Shown one piece after another: positions 7,878 to 14,718 of a stretch of DNA of 28,635 nt. Position 1 is the stretch's first letter. Every line of letters starts with the position of its first letter. The notes under the pieces are model-generated. The model saw nothing but the letters and a program-made list of their open reading frames with translations, was not told the DNA's origin and did not search any database. This stretch comes from a virus. Both the position numbers and the translations under genes were made by a program. The stretch is from positions 1-28,635 of the IMG/VR virus record IMGVR_UViG_3300035698_015761; one strand, 5' to 3'.

Positions 7878-8541
7878 TAATATGTATAACGAGAGAGATC
7901 AAGTTGAGGGATGGTTAAAGAATGTACGAGGATTCGCGGATGGTGTTTTTATTGTAGACAATGGTTCTACGGACGGAACAATAGAGTACTTTAGAAAAGA
8001 AGGTATACATGTTATTGAGAGTAATATTATTATTGAGGAAGGTTATGGACCAGCAAGAAATCATCTTCGTAAAACAGCTTTAGAACTTTATCCTAATGCA
8101 CATTGGTTATTGTTTATGGACGCGGATGAAAGAATTGATGAAGGCGATTACCATGCTATGCATTTTTTAGCAGATACTTTACAGGAGAAATATAATTGTG
8201 TGGCTTTTCCTAGAATAGATTGGCATGATTTAGAAAAAACTAAAGCTGAGAATGATTATAAAGTTTCTCCTGATTGGCAATGTAGGATGACTCGTTTGAA
8301 TAGTTCTGTAATGTATGTTAGGAGATTACATGAGCAAGTTGTGAATCATGTAATGTATGAAACTCCTCTCAATCCTGTTTTAAATCATTTTCATCGTTGT
8401 GCTTCTAAGGAGAAAAGGGATCAGGTAGGTAGAGTATGTAGTTATCTTCATAATACTGATACAGAATATGGTCATACCTATCCTAAACATCATAAAGAAG
8501 AGTTTTATGCTGAGCAACGCAAAGAGAAAGGTATTAAATGA
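7852..8541 (+). CDS. GT2 family glycosyltransferase
   Basis: 229 residues with a GT-A fold. The nucleotide-sugar site is seen in IVDNGSTDGT (34-43), and the metal-binding DxD is D90-A-D92 in LFMDADERID. MYNERDQVEGWLKNV near the N-terminus is typical of the family (the NE motif). The C-terminal part has conserved-looking RLHEQVV and LNHFHR. The start overlaps the preceding fusion gene by 26 bases and has AAAGGA seven bases upstream, so the overlap is genuine. It ends in an ATGA overlap with the radical SAM gene. No membrane segments: a soluble enzyme. Sugar specificity is unknown. Confidence 0.88.
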   Translation: MKLPIIVGSNMYNERDQVEGWLKNVRGFADGVFIVDNGSTDGTIEYFRKEGIHVIESNIIIEEGYGPARNHLRKTALELYPNAHWLLFMDADERIDEGDYHAMHFLADTLQEKYNCVAFPRIDWHDLEKTKAENDYKVSPDWQCRMTRLNSSVMYVRRLHEQVVNHVMYETPLNPVLNHFHRCASKEKRDQVGRVCSYLHNTDTEYGHTYPKHHKEEFYAEQRKEKGIK

Positions 8542-9485
8542 ATCCTATAGATAAATATACAAGTACAGGATGTAAATTAATACATCATCCAGAAGTTATT
8601 AGAAGATTACAGGGTGTTAAACGAGGAACGCCTATTTCATTACAAATAGCACCAACCAGTCGTTGTAATCTAAACTGTGAGTTTTGTAGTAATAGTAAAA
8701 GAGAAAGTCATGAAGATTTAGATTTTGATAGACTTTGTAGTTATCTGGAACAAATGAAGGGTTTAGGGGCAAAGACAGTAGAATGGACTGGAGGGGGAGA
8801 CCCCACCATGTATAAGCATATTGACGCTTCTATTAAGATAACGAAAGGTATCAGCCTCAAGCAAGGCTTGATAACTAATGGCTTAGCTATAAACACTTTA
8901 GAAAAAGACACTTTAAGAAGTTTAAGTTGGATACGCATATCTATGAACGGTCTTGATTATGGTAAGTTACCTACGTTTCCAGATAGGAAATATTTTAAAG
9001 GTACTCTTGGATTTAGTTATGTTATAAATAATAAGACTACACCAGATGTATTGAAGGAGTTAGATGAAATTGTAAAGAAAATTAAGCCTGCATATGTAAG
9101 AATAGTTCCTAATTGTTTAGCCACTAAAGAGCAACAAGTAATTAATAACAATTATTTGAGTGGTAAAGTTGAGCAGATGGGTAAACCTTATTTCTATCAG
9201 ACTAAAGTATTTAAAAAACCAGACTTTTGTTATTGGTATTTGTTTAAACCTTTTCTTCTTCATGATGGATATGTGTACCCTTGTTCTTCTGTTGTGTTAA
9301 ATGATACTGCTGATAGACAATTTCATGATAAGTACCGTGTGTGTAAAATGGAAGATGCGTATATGTCATATGAAGGTCCAATCATTGCTCACTCTGCTGA
9401 AAATTGTACTCATTGTGTATTTTGTGAGCAGAATCAATTAATTGAATCAATCCTAGAGCCAACGGGAATGGAGAGCTTTGTATGA
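8538..9485 (+). CDS. Radical SAM protein with C-terminal Cys cluster (SPASM/twitch-like)
   Basis: 315 residues. The [4Fe-4S]-SAM motif CxxxCxxC is C43-x3-C47-x2-C50 in PTSRCNLNCEFCSN, followed by a GGD-type SAM-contact motif (WTGGGDPTMYKH). The C-terminus carries additional cysteines (CYWYLFKPFLLHDGYVYPCSS, and CTHCVFC near the end) arranged like an auxiliary cluster domain. Such proteins generate a 5'-deoxyadenosyl radical to modify peptides, sugars or other small substrates. The start lies in an ATGA overlap with the GT2 gene, so the two are co-translated. One GGTATCAGCCTC motif lies inside (8847). Substrate unknown: a glycan intermediate or a virion protein are both possible. Confidence 0.9.
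   Translation: MNPIDKYTSTGCKLIHHPEVIRRLQGVKRGTPISLQIAPTSRCNLNCEFCSNSKRESHEDLDFDRLCSYLEQMKGLGAKTVEWTGGGDPTMYKHIDASIKITKGISLKQGLITNGLAINTLEKDTLRSLSWIRISMNGLDYGKLPTFPDRKYFKGTLGFSYVINNKTTPDVLKELDEIVKKIKPAYVRIVPNCLATKEQQVINNNYLSGKVEQMGKPYFYQTKVFKKPDFCYWYLFKPFLLHDGYVYPCSSVVLNDTADRQFHDKYRVCKMEDAYMSYEGPIIAHSAENCTHCVFCEQNQLIESILEPTGMESFV
8847..8858 (+). repeat. GGTATCAGCCTC motif, copy 2
   Basis: Exact copy of the 12-mer. It shares the longer AAGGTATCAGCCTCA (15 bases) with copy 3. Here it lies inside the radical SAM gene and merges into a small hairpin, TCAAGC-AAG-GCTTGA. Confidence 0.6.
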
Positions 9486-10264
9486 TAGATTTATGTGTTG
9501 TTATAAGCGGGATTAATTTAGATGTTTTAGTACCTTTGTTTTTTGAAACATTGAAAAGTAGATGTAACTTAGAACAAATAAATGTGCATGTTATTGTTAA
9601 GAGAGGTATTCCGGAAAATGTTGTGCTTGATAAAGAAGTATCTGATAATATTATGGAGTATATAACTTCCCAAAATGTTATTGTTTATGAAGTACCTTAT
9701 TTTTTAGAGAGGTATGGTTGGAGTAATAAACAAATACATTGGATGGCTGGTGATTGTGCATTAACTTTGGAATATATAATGCAAAATTGTGGTCAAAGTA
9801 AATGGCGAATTATATCTCATTTAGATGTATACTTTAAAAAAGATATTTTTGCTCATATGTCACCTTGTATGACAGAAGAAAGAGCACTTGTAGGTTTATA
9901 TAGTATGGGTATTTGTGCTATTAATAAAGAGGCTGTTGAACAAGCGTTCATTGGTTTTCAATCTATGACAGGTTTTTTTGCTGTACCTATTGGTAATGGA
10001 GGGCATAAGATTATACATGGATCGGATCCTAGATGTACTAATAAGTCAATTAGGATTGAAGGTTTTGATGTTTTAGACTTAATGGAAATGAATTTTCGTG
10101 GAAAAGCGTGGGATACTTATTTATTTAGTAGGAAAGAATTATCTGACTATTTTAACCATATGGGTCAAGGTAGTGGTTATCATCAGCATCCTTCAACGGC
10201 ACTTATTCAAAGAAATACAGTTATTGATTATTTACGGAAGTTTAATATAAAACCAATTCAATAA
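9482..10264 (+). CDS. Putative GT-A-type glycosyltransferase
   Basis: 260 residues. The N-terminus (LCVVISGINLDVLVPLFFET) and the strand VHVIVKRGIPE look like the start of a GT-A nucleotide-sugar fold. Residues about 110-118 (ISHLDVYFKKD) provide a strand ending in an acidic pair position like a degenerate DxD. Conserved-looking HGSDPRC and GSGYHQHPS segments follow. No membrane segment. It starts in an ATGA overlap with the radical SAM gene and is followed by a 13-base spacer with an AAGGGGA ribosome binding site for the methyltransferase. The glycosyltransferase assignment rests on fold appearance and on being embedded among transferases; catalytic residues are not certain. Confidence 0.55.
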   Translation: MIDLCVVISGINLDVLVPLFFETLKSRCNLEQINVHVIVKRGIPENVVLDKEVSDNIMEYITSQNVIVYEVPYFLERYGWSNKQIHWMAGDCALTLEYIMQNCGQSKWRIISHLDVYFKKDIFAHMSPCMTEERALVGLYSMGICAINKEAVEQAFIGFQSMTGFFAVPIGNGGHKIIHGSDPRCTNKSIRIEGFDVLDLMEMNFRGKAWDTYLFSRKELSDYFNHMGQGSGYHQHPSTALIQRNTVIDYLRKFNIKPIQ

Positions 10265-10277
10265 AGGGGAATTTTAA

Positions 10278-10823
10278 ATGAAAAGGTTTCAAACAATAGA
10301 TGGACCATTTGCAAATGAAGATGGAATTCAACTTCAAGAGTTAGCAAGAGGAGGAGTTGTATTAGAAATAGGTAGTTGGAAAGGTAAATCCACGGTTGCT
10401 TTAGCTGAGACAGCTATAAAAGTTTATGCTTGTGATCCGCATACTAAAATAGATAGACATGAACCTGGAGATGCTTTAGTTTCATTAGATGAATGGAAAG
10501 AAAATACCGAAGGTTATAACAATATAGTTTTATTGTTAGGAACTTCTGAAGAAATGGTTCCTTCTTTTGAGGATGGTTTCTTTGATCTTATATGGATAGA
10601 TGCATGTCATGATTATTTAGCGGTTAAACGAGATATAGAATTATCTTTATCTAAATTAAAAAAAGGTGGAATAATGGTTTTTCATGATTGGATGTGGTCA
10701 TATGACACTGATGGAGGACCTACAAAAGCCTTAGAGGAAGCGTTTAATAATGGCATTGTGTTTAAAAATAGGCGCGAGTTTCCAATGGAATTCAAAGACG
10801 GCTTAGTTTGGAAGGTAATATAA
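10278..10823 (+). CDS. Class I SAM-dependent methyltransferase
   Basis: 181 residues. Motif I is VVLEIGSWKGKST (28-40), followed by an acidic strand end (VYACDPH), then FFDLIWIDACHDYLAVKRDIE and GGIMVFHDW, the pattern of the Methyltransf_24 group of small-molecule and sugar O-methyltransferases. The Asp and His in IDACHDY and FHDW are the residues that usually bind the metal and catalyse. The stop codon overlaps the next start (TAATG). A shortened relative (12263-12631) lies downstream in the same cassette. A probable role is to methylate the sugar or the modified acceptor built by the neighbouring enzymes; this is inferred. Confidence 0.85.
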   Translation: MKRFQTIDGPFANEDGIQLQELARGGVVLEIGSWKGKSTVALAETAIKVYACDPHTKIDRHEPGDALVSLDEWKENTEGYNNIVLLLGTSEEMVPSFEDGFFDLIWIDACHDYLAVKRDIELSLSKLKKGGIMVFHDWMWSYDTDGGPTKALEEAFNNGIVFKNRREFPMEFKDGLVWKVI

Positions 10824-11644
10824 TGAATATACAATTTGAATCCACCAATCGGTGCAACTTAGCTTGTTTTGAGTGTCCCTCCACATTAATGAAACGTAAT
10901 AAACAAGATATGGAGCTAGATACTTTCAATAAATTGTTAAATGATTATATTGTTCCTTTAGAAGGTAATAGGCCTGCTATAATTTTTCATATTAATGGTG
11001 AGCCACTATTTGCTTCTAATTGGGAATATATGGTAAGAGAAGTTAGTAAAAAACGTCCTGATGCTTTTATAGACATATACACAAATGGTATTTTATTAGA
11101 CGATAAAGTAATGGATGTTCTTGTTTCTCTTCCTAGTTCTTTTAGAGTTTACGTTTCTTTTCATTTTCGTATGAAAAATAGTTCCGTTTTGGTAAATTAT
11201 AAGGATCTTCATTATGATCATATAGAGAGAAGTGTAAAGAGAAATGCTAGGAATGTGGAGTTTATTTTTGTATCCCATTTACACGATGGTATTTCAGAAG
11301 ATATTTTAGATGAATGGAAAAGTTATTGGGAACAAAAATTAAAATTATTTCCAAATAGAGTAGGTGGAGTTCATATTAACCCAAATATTAATCCTTGGGG
11401 GGAACTTATTTCAGATTCCCATTGTGTAACTTTTGCGAGCTGTTGTTATGAGAACGGGGAACATTTGTTTGTTGGAAATACAGGTAATGTTCTTCCTTGT
11501 TGTCTTGATTTAGAAGAAGAGATGATTTTAGGTAATATTATGATTGATAGTAAAGAACAAATAATGGAAAATAGAAATAAATTTTATTCTTCATTGAGTA
11601 ATAAGGAAACTTTAGGTGTAGTATGTAGGAGATGTTTAACATGA
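10823..11644 (+). CDS. Second radical SAM protein with SPASM-like C-terminus
   Basis: 273 residues from the ATG at 10823. A TTG at 10808 would add five residues, but the ATG sits in a TAATG junction with a GGAAGG ribosome binding site and is preferred. The cluster motif is C11-x3-C15-x2-C18 in STNRCNLACFECPST, and the GEP motif is HINGEPLFA. The C-terminus has CVTFASCC, NVLPCCLDLEEEMILGNIM and VCRRC, the cysteine arrangement of SPASM auxiliary clusters, which are typical of peptide- or protein-modifying radical SAM enzymes. It is not a close copy of the first radical SAM protein. It ends in an ATGA overlap with the next methyltransferase. Substrate unknown. Confidence 0.88.
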   Translation: MNIQFESTNRCNLACFECPSTLMKRNKQDMELDTFNKLLNDYIVPLEGNRPAIIFHINGEPLFASNWEYMVREVSKKRPDAFIDIYTNGILLDDKVMDVLVSLPSSFRVYVSFHFRMKNSSVLVNYKDLHYDHIERSVKRNARNVEFIFVSHLHDGISEDILDEWKSYWEQKLKLFPNRVGGVHINPNINPWGELISDSHCVTFASCCYENGEHLFVGNTGNVLPCCLDLEEEMILGNIMIDSKEQIMENRNKFYSSLSNKETLGVVCRRCLT

Positions 11645-12261
11645 ATTCAAATATTTATGATAGAGATTATTACGAAAGAGGTGTGCAAACAGGTAAGAGT
11701 TGTTACATGAATTATACTTGGATGCCTGAACTTACTATACCTATGACAATGGCAATGATAGATTACATGTATATTGAAAGAGAAGATTCTGTTTTGGATT
11801 ACGGATGTGCCAAAGGGTATGGTGTAAAAGCATTAAGGATGTTAGGTAGGGAAGGATTTGGTTATGACATTTCTGAGTATGCTGTAGAAAATGCCCCTGC
11901 AGAAATAAATAATTGGGTAACTAATGATATGGGGGTAATAAATAAATATACATTTGACCATTGTATCGCTAAAGATGTTTTTGAGCATATTTCTGTGGAT
12001 GAGTTAGAGTTATTTTTGTTTGATATTGCAGTCGATGGTAGTATGTTAGTCATTGTACCTTTAGGAGATAATGGAGTTTATAGAGTACCTGCTTATGCTT
12101 TAGATGTAACTCATATTAATGCAGAGGATGAAACTTGGTGGACAAAGTTATTTGAAAGAACAGATTGGAAGATTAAAGATTTTCAATACTTAATTCCTGG
12201 TATTAAAGATAATTGGAATAGTTATCTTAAAGGAAACGGTTTCTTTTTATTAGAAAGATAA
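11641..12261 (+). CDS. SAM-dependent methyltransferase
   Basis: 206 residues from the ATG at 11641. That start lies in an ATGA overlap and has AGGAG nine bases upstream, whereas the ATG at 11632 would have no spacing. NIYDRDYYERG near the N-terminus is frequent in sugar-cassette methyltransferases. Motif I is VLDYGCAKGYGVKAL, then GFGYDISEYAVENAP (acidic end of strand 2) and FDHCIAKDVFEHISVDEL (motif post-II). It lies between the second radical SAM gene and two small truncated-looking genes. Its substrate is not identifiable, but O- or C-methylation of the cassette product is likely. Confidence 0.85.
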   Translation: MNSNIYDRDYYERGVQTGKSCYMNYTWMPELTIPMTMAMIDYMYIEREDSVLDYGCAKGYGVKALRMLGREGFGYDISEYAVENAPAEINNWVTNDMGVINKYTFDHCIAKDVFEHISVDELELFLFDIAVDGSMLVIVPLGDNGVYRVPAYALDVTHINAEDETWWTKLFERTDWKIKDFQYLIPGIKDNWNSYLKGNGFFLLER

Positions 12262-12262
12262 T

Positions 12263-12631
12263 ATGAAAACAATAGCAAGAAAACATTATACTCAGATAGA
12301 CGGAACATTAACAGAAGATGATGCTTTGACTTTACAAGAGTATGCTAAGAAAAATAAGTGTTTAGTAATAAGTAATAACGATCAACCTGTCCTAGCAATA
12401 GCTCAAACGGCTAAAATAGTATGGGCTAAAAAGCATGAACATAGTATAGAGAATGTGGCAGGATATTCTACTATAAGTTTTTATGCTGAGCCGCATCTTT
12501 TAAAGGACGGTTATTTTGGCCTTTTATTTATAGATAAAGATATAGAAGAAGATTGTACCTTTAAAGTTAAAGAAGGTGGTATCATTTTTCACTTTGTAGA
12601 TGGAAAATTAACAAAAACAATTCAGGAGTAG
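12263..12631 (+). CDS. Miniature relative of the upstream methyltransferase, SAM site lost
   Basis: 122 residues. Aligned by eye with the methyltransferase at 10278: HYTQIDGTLTEDDALTLQEYA matches RFQTIDGPFANEDGIQLQELA; PVLAIAQTAKIVWA matches STVALAETAIKVYA; GYFGLLFIDKD matches GFFDLIWIDAC; and VKEGGIIFHF matches LKKGGIMVFHD. The glycine-rich SAM loop (EIGSWKGK in the parent) is replaced by ISNNDQ, and the segment between the two halves is much shorter. It is therefore probably not a methyltransferase; a binding or partner role, or decay, is possible. The frame is intact and starts two bases after the preceding stop, with no clear ribosome binding site, which implies translational coupling. 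Relatedness is by eye only. Confidence 0.6.
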   Translation: MKTIARKHYTQIDGTLTEDDALTLQEYAKKNKCLVISNNDQPVLAIAQTAKIVWAKKHEHSIENVAGYSTISFYAEPHLLKDGYFGLLFIDKDIEEDCTFKVKEGGIIFHFVDGKLTKTIQE

Positions 12632-12633
12632 TT

Positions 12634-13029
12634 ATGAAAAAGTTAGATGTAGAAATATTTATTGTAGATAGATTTTTGGATAAGAAGTTTACTCAAAAAG
12701 TTATAGATTCTTTTAAAGGAGAAGTGGTAAATATCACAGTTGTAGATAGTTTGTTTGAGATAAACTCCTTAGATAAAGTAGAAGATTGGTATGGTGTTTT
12801 TTATCAAGATGAAATAATATCTGATGAATTACTAGTTGCTTTGGAGTCTTTTTTTGATTTAACAAAAGCGGATGTATTAGTTGCTTTTAAAAAGGAATTA
12901 AATAGAATTACTAAATGTCCTAGATTTTTTAGAAACTATATAGAGCTGGATATGACTTGTTTATCCCCAGAAGATAAAGATGTTAAACATGAAATAATAT
13001 TGAATGGGTATATATTAGAAAATGATTAG
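12634..13029 (+). CDS. Small protein, possibly a reduced GT-A-like domain
   Basis: 131 residues. It opens with a strand (VEIFIVDRFLD) and helix (TQKVIDSFKG), then a second strand (VVNITVVDSLF), an order like the nucleotide-binding half of GT-A glycosyltransferases. VEDWYGVFYQDEIISDELL resembles the strand carrying the acidic metal site, and CPRFFRNYIELD follows. The length is about half that of a working GT2 enzyme. The start has AGGAG five bases upstream, and the gene overlaps the tail completion gene by 8 bases, tying the cassette's end to the tail operon. The assignment is tentative; it could be a small accessory protein of another fold. Confidence 0.45.
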   Translation: MKKLDVEIFIVDRFLDKKFTQKVIDSFKGEVVNITVVDSLFEINSLDKVEDWYGVFYQDEIISDELLVALESFFDLTKADVLVAFKKELNRITKCPRFFRNYIELDMTCLSPEDKDVKHEIILNGYILEND

Positions 13030-13513
13030 TGTCGTATTACAAAAAAGAGATATACAAAGATTAACTTTTGCTTTGAAGAACACTTCAAGACGATTAGCTA
13101 TTGAAGTAGATATTTTACCTAAAAGAGGTGCAGTAGAGTTTGTTAATTTATTAAAGGAAAGAATCACCACTCAAAATTTTGGGTCCGAAACATTTGATCC
13201 TCTTAATGAAAGATATGCTACTTGGAAATCTAATAAAAATAAGAAAACGGGTTTCTGGGAAATGGATGGTCATTTATTTAATAGTTTAACTGTATATAAA
13301 ACTATGGCAGGCGATTGGGTTGGGGGTGTACATCCTGCAGTTGTAGATAATAACGGTGTACCTGTTTCATACTATGCTAAAAGATTAGAAGAGGGTACAG
13401 AATATATACCTGCTAGACCTTTATTTGGTCCTGCATATCGTGATTTTAAATATCAAATATGGCCAGGTATGCTTAAACAAAGTATAAATAATATAAAAAA
13501 ACAATGGAGATAA
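13022..13513 (+). CDS. Tail completion / neck protein (HK97 gp10-like)
   Basis: 163 residues. The C-terminal signature YYAKRLEEGTEYIPARPLFG, followed by PAYRDFK, is the hallmark of the HK97 gp10 / Mu gpG-type virion morphogenesis proteins: Tyr-Ala, Glu-x-Gly-Thr, and Pro-Ala-Arg-Pro before a final helix. These proteins cap the tail and join it to the head. Residues 1-60 form a helical N-terminus (LAIEVDILPKRGAVEFVNLL). It is the first unambiguous tail gene and overlaps the last cassette gene by 8 bases with only a weak ribosome binding site, so translation is probably coupled. Confidence 0.8.
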   Translation: MISVVLQKRDIQRLTFALKNTSRRLAIEVDILPKRGAVEFVNLLKERITTQNFGSETFDPLNERYATWKSNKNKKTGFWEMDGHLFNSLTVYKTMAGDWVGGVHPAVVDNNGVPVSYYAKRLEEGTEYIPARPLFGPAYRDFKYQIWPGMLKQSINNIKKQWR

Positions 13514-13515
13514 CA

Positions 13516-13917
13516 ATGAAATTTTTAGAGAACAATCCAGATTGGAAAACTATAAAAAGTTCAGACCTTATTAAAATTATCGATAGTTGTTATTATAAAG
13601 CTAAAAAAGGGAAGTACTCCAGATTTGCTGTAGAGTGGGGGCAATGGTCAAGGGAAATGAATCTTTCATTAAAGGAAAGAATAGGGGCAAAAAATGAAAA
13701 AGAACACAATTATTTACACCTTGTATTTAATTACTGGGTTGTTAAGTCAAGTATGTTGGAATGTCATTTTGAGGGTGCTATAAGAAATATGTTCAAACTT
13801 AAAAGGTTGGGTATTGAAGCTCAACAAATTAAGTCAATTATTACTAATGGAGAAGATACACCTCTTGTGGAAGAAAGCTTTTTTGATTATGTTAATGCTG
13901 TAATAGGAGAAGCATAA
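13516..13917 (+). CDS. Unknown small protein of the neck/tail block
   Basis: 133 residues from the ATG at 13516, which has GGAG six bases upstream. An ATG at 13504 inside the preceding gene would add four residues but has no spacing support. The protein is mostly helical (FAVEWGQWSREMNLSLKERI, LVFNYWVVKSSMLECHFEGA) and has no membrane segment. It overlaps its downstream neighbour by one base (TAATG). I recognise no family. Its slot, between tail completion and tail terminator, suggests a minor structural or assembly protein. Confidence 0.6.
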   Translation: MKFLENNPDWKTIKSSDLIKIIDSCYYKAKKGKYSRFAVEWGQWSREMNLSLKERIGAKNEKEHNYLHLVFNYWVVKSSMLECHFEGAIRNMFKLKRLGIEAQQIKSIITNGEDTPLVEESFFDYVNAVIGEA

Positions 13918-14123
13918 TGAGTGATATTTTAGTATTGGATATTCGACCTAAAGACATAGAAATAACTTTAACTATACCTTTGACTTCTTTAAAAAAGGTT
14001 GTAAAGTGTATTGATAATTGTGAAATAGATTTACCAGAGACAGATGAATCATATGTATATTTTGCAACAGAGTTTTACTCTGATATACAAGAAATAATTA
14101 AAAGAGTTGGAGGAGAGGAATGA
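13917..14123 (+). CDS. Unknown 68-residue protein
   Basis: A short acidic protein with beta-prone ends (DILVLDIRPKDIEITLTIPL) and a helical C-terminus (FYSDIQEIIKRVGG). The start is in a TAATG junction and the stop in an ATGA overlap, so it is embedded in the translated operon and likely real despite its size. No recognised motif. Confidence 0.55.
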   Translation: MSDILVLDIRPKDIEITLTIPLTSLKKVVKCIDNCEIDLPETDESYVYFATEFYSDIQEIIKRVGGEE

Positions 14124-14602
14124 CTTTAGATGCTACTACTAGAGAATCTAATATGCGAGCGAGTATTATTAAATACTTTGTAGATACTATTAAAGGTAAT
14201 CATGGTATAGAAGTTATTTTTGATAAGAATTTAATTAAACCAGATACTAGTAGTAAAGTTTTAGATCAATGGGTATCTGTAAATATAGGACAAACAAGTA
14301 AAGGTAGTTTATCAGAAGTAATGCTCACGATATATTGTTTACAAAGAAAAGATAAAGAAGGTTATAAGTTAGCACAATTAGTAGATAAAGTAATTACTTA
14401 TTTAATGGTAGATGCAGATACATCTTCTGTAGACGATATAAAAAGGATACCGCTTTATAAAAACTTTCCTACTAGAACAGACTGGACAGAAATTGGTCAG
14501 TTTATGGTTCAGGGTATAATAGGTTCACAAGATATGTTAGGTCCTGATGGAACTAAATTTAGAATTTTAACAGTAACTTTACAATGGCCAGCAAAAGTGT
14601 AG
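14120..14602 (+). CDS. Tail terminator (gpU-like) candidate
   Basis: 160 residues with the alpha/beta look of tail terminators: an N-terminal helix (MRASIIKYFVDTIKG), strand VIFDKN, a central WVSVNIGQTSKGSLSEVMLT segment, a long helix (GYKLAQLVDKVITYL) and a C-terminal strand (FRILTVTLQWP). Length and slot (after gp10-like, before tail tube) fit lambda U, which caps the tail tube and meets the head. The start is in an ATGA overlap with GGAGAGGA upstream. Assigned by fold and order; no exact motif exists for this family. Confidence 0.6.
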   Translation: MTLDATTRESNMRASIIKYFVDTIKGNHGIEVIFDKNLIKPDTSSKVLDQWVSVNIGQTSKGSLSEVMLTIYCLQRKDKEGYKLAQLVDKVITYLMVDADTSSVDDIKRIPLYKNFPTRTDWTEIGQFMVQGIIGSQDMLGPDGTKFRILTVTLQWPAKV

Positions 14603-14718
14603 AAAAAACGCATACTTGTGTATGCACTATTACAATTCGTTGCTTTATCGTCAAGGTATCAGCCTCAGTTTTGTATGTATTTTTTACTAATCATCGGTTT
14701 ATATAGAGGCCCAATACA
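14603..14718 (+). promoter_or_regulatory. 116-base spacer with hairpin and GGTATCAGCCTC motif
   Basis: The largest non-coding gap in the window. It contains a perfect 6-bp stem, GCATAC (14610-14615) and GTATGC (14620-14625), with a 4-base loop and no following U tract, and then motif copy 3 at 14655-14666. A TTGTAT...TATATA pair (from 14670) could be a weak promoter, but the spacing is poor and I do not call one. The spacer may hold a regulatory element for the tail tube operon. Its action is not shown by the sequence. Confidence 0.4.
14655..14666 (+). repeat. GGTATCAGCCTC motif, copy 3
   Basis: Exact copy, intergenic here, about 50 bases before the start of the Com-like gene. It is the only copy outside a coding sequence. 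Confidence 0.6.

Noticed and set aside
10808-10822. TTG start for the second radical SAM gene
   Set aside because: The ATG at 10823 lies in a TAATG junction with a good ribosome binding site; the TTG adds five residues and has none.
8538-12261. Radical SAM and methyltransferase genes as tRNA/rRNA or DNA base modification enzymes
   Set aside because: Their SPASM-like C-termini and small-molecule methyltransferase motifs do not match those families, and the neighbours are glycosyltransferases. Not excluded for the Com-like context, but no supporting gene is seen.
14610-14625. GCATAC/GTATGC hairpin as a transcription terminator
   Set aside because: Only a 6-bp stem and no T tract after it; the tail genes continue on the same strand.
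5619-14666. GGTATCAGCCTC copies as a CRISPR array or IS ends
   Set aside because: The copies are kilobases apart, in direct orientation and mostly within coding sequence; there are no regular spacers, target duplications or transposase.
14670-14705. Promoter from TTGTAT and TATATA in the spacer
   Set aside because: The gap between the two boxes is about 23 bases, too long for a standard sigma-70 type promoter, and such strings are common in AT-rich DNA.
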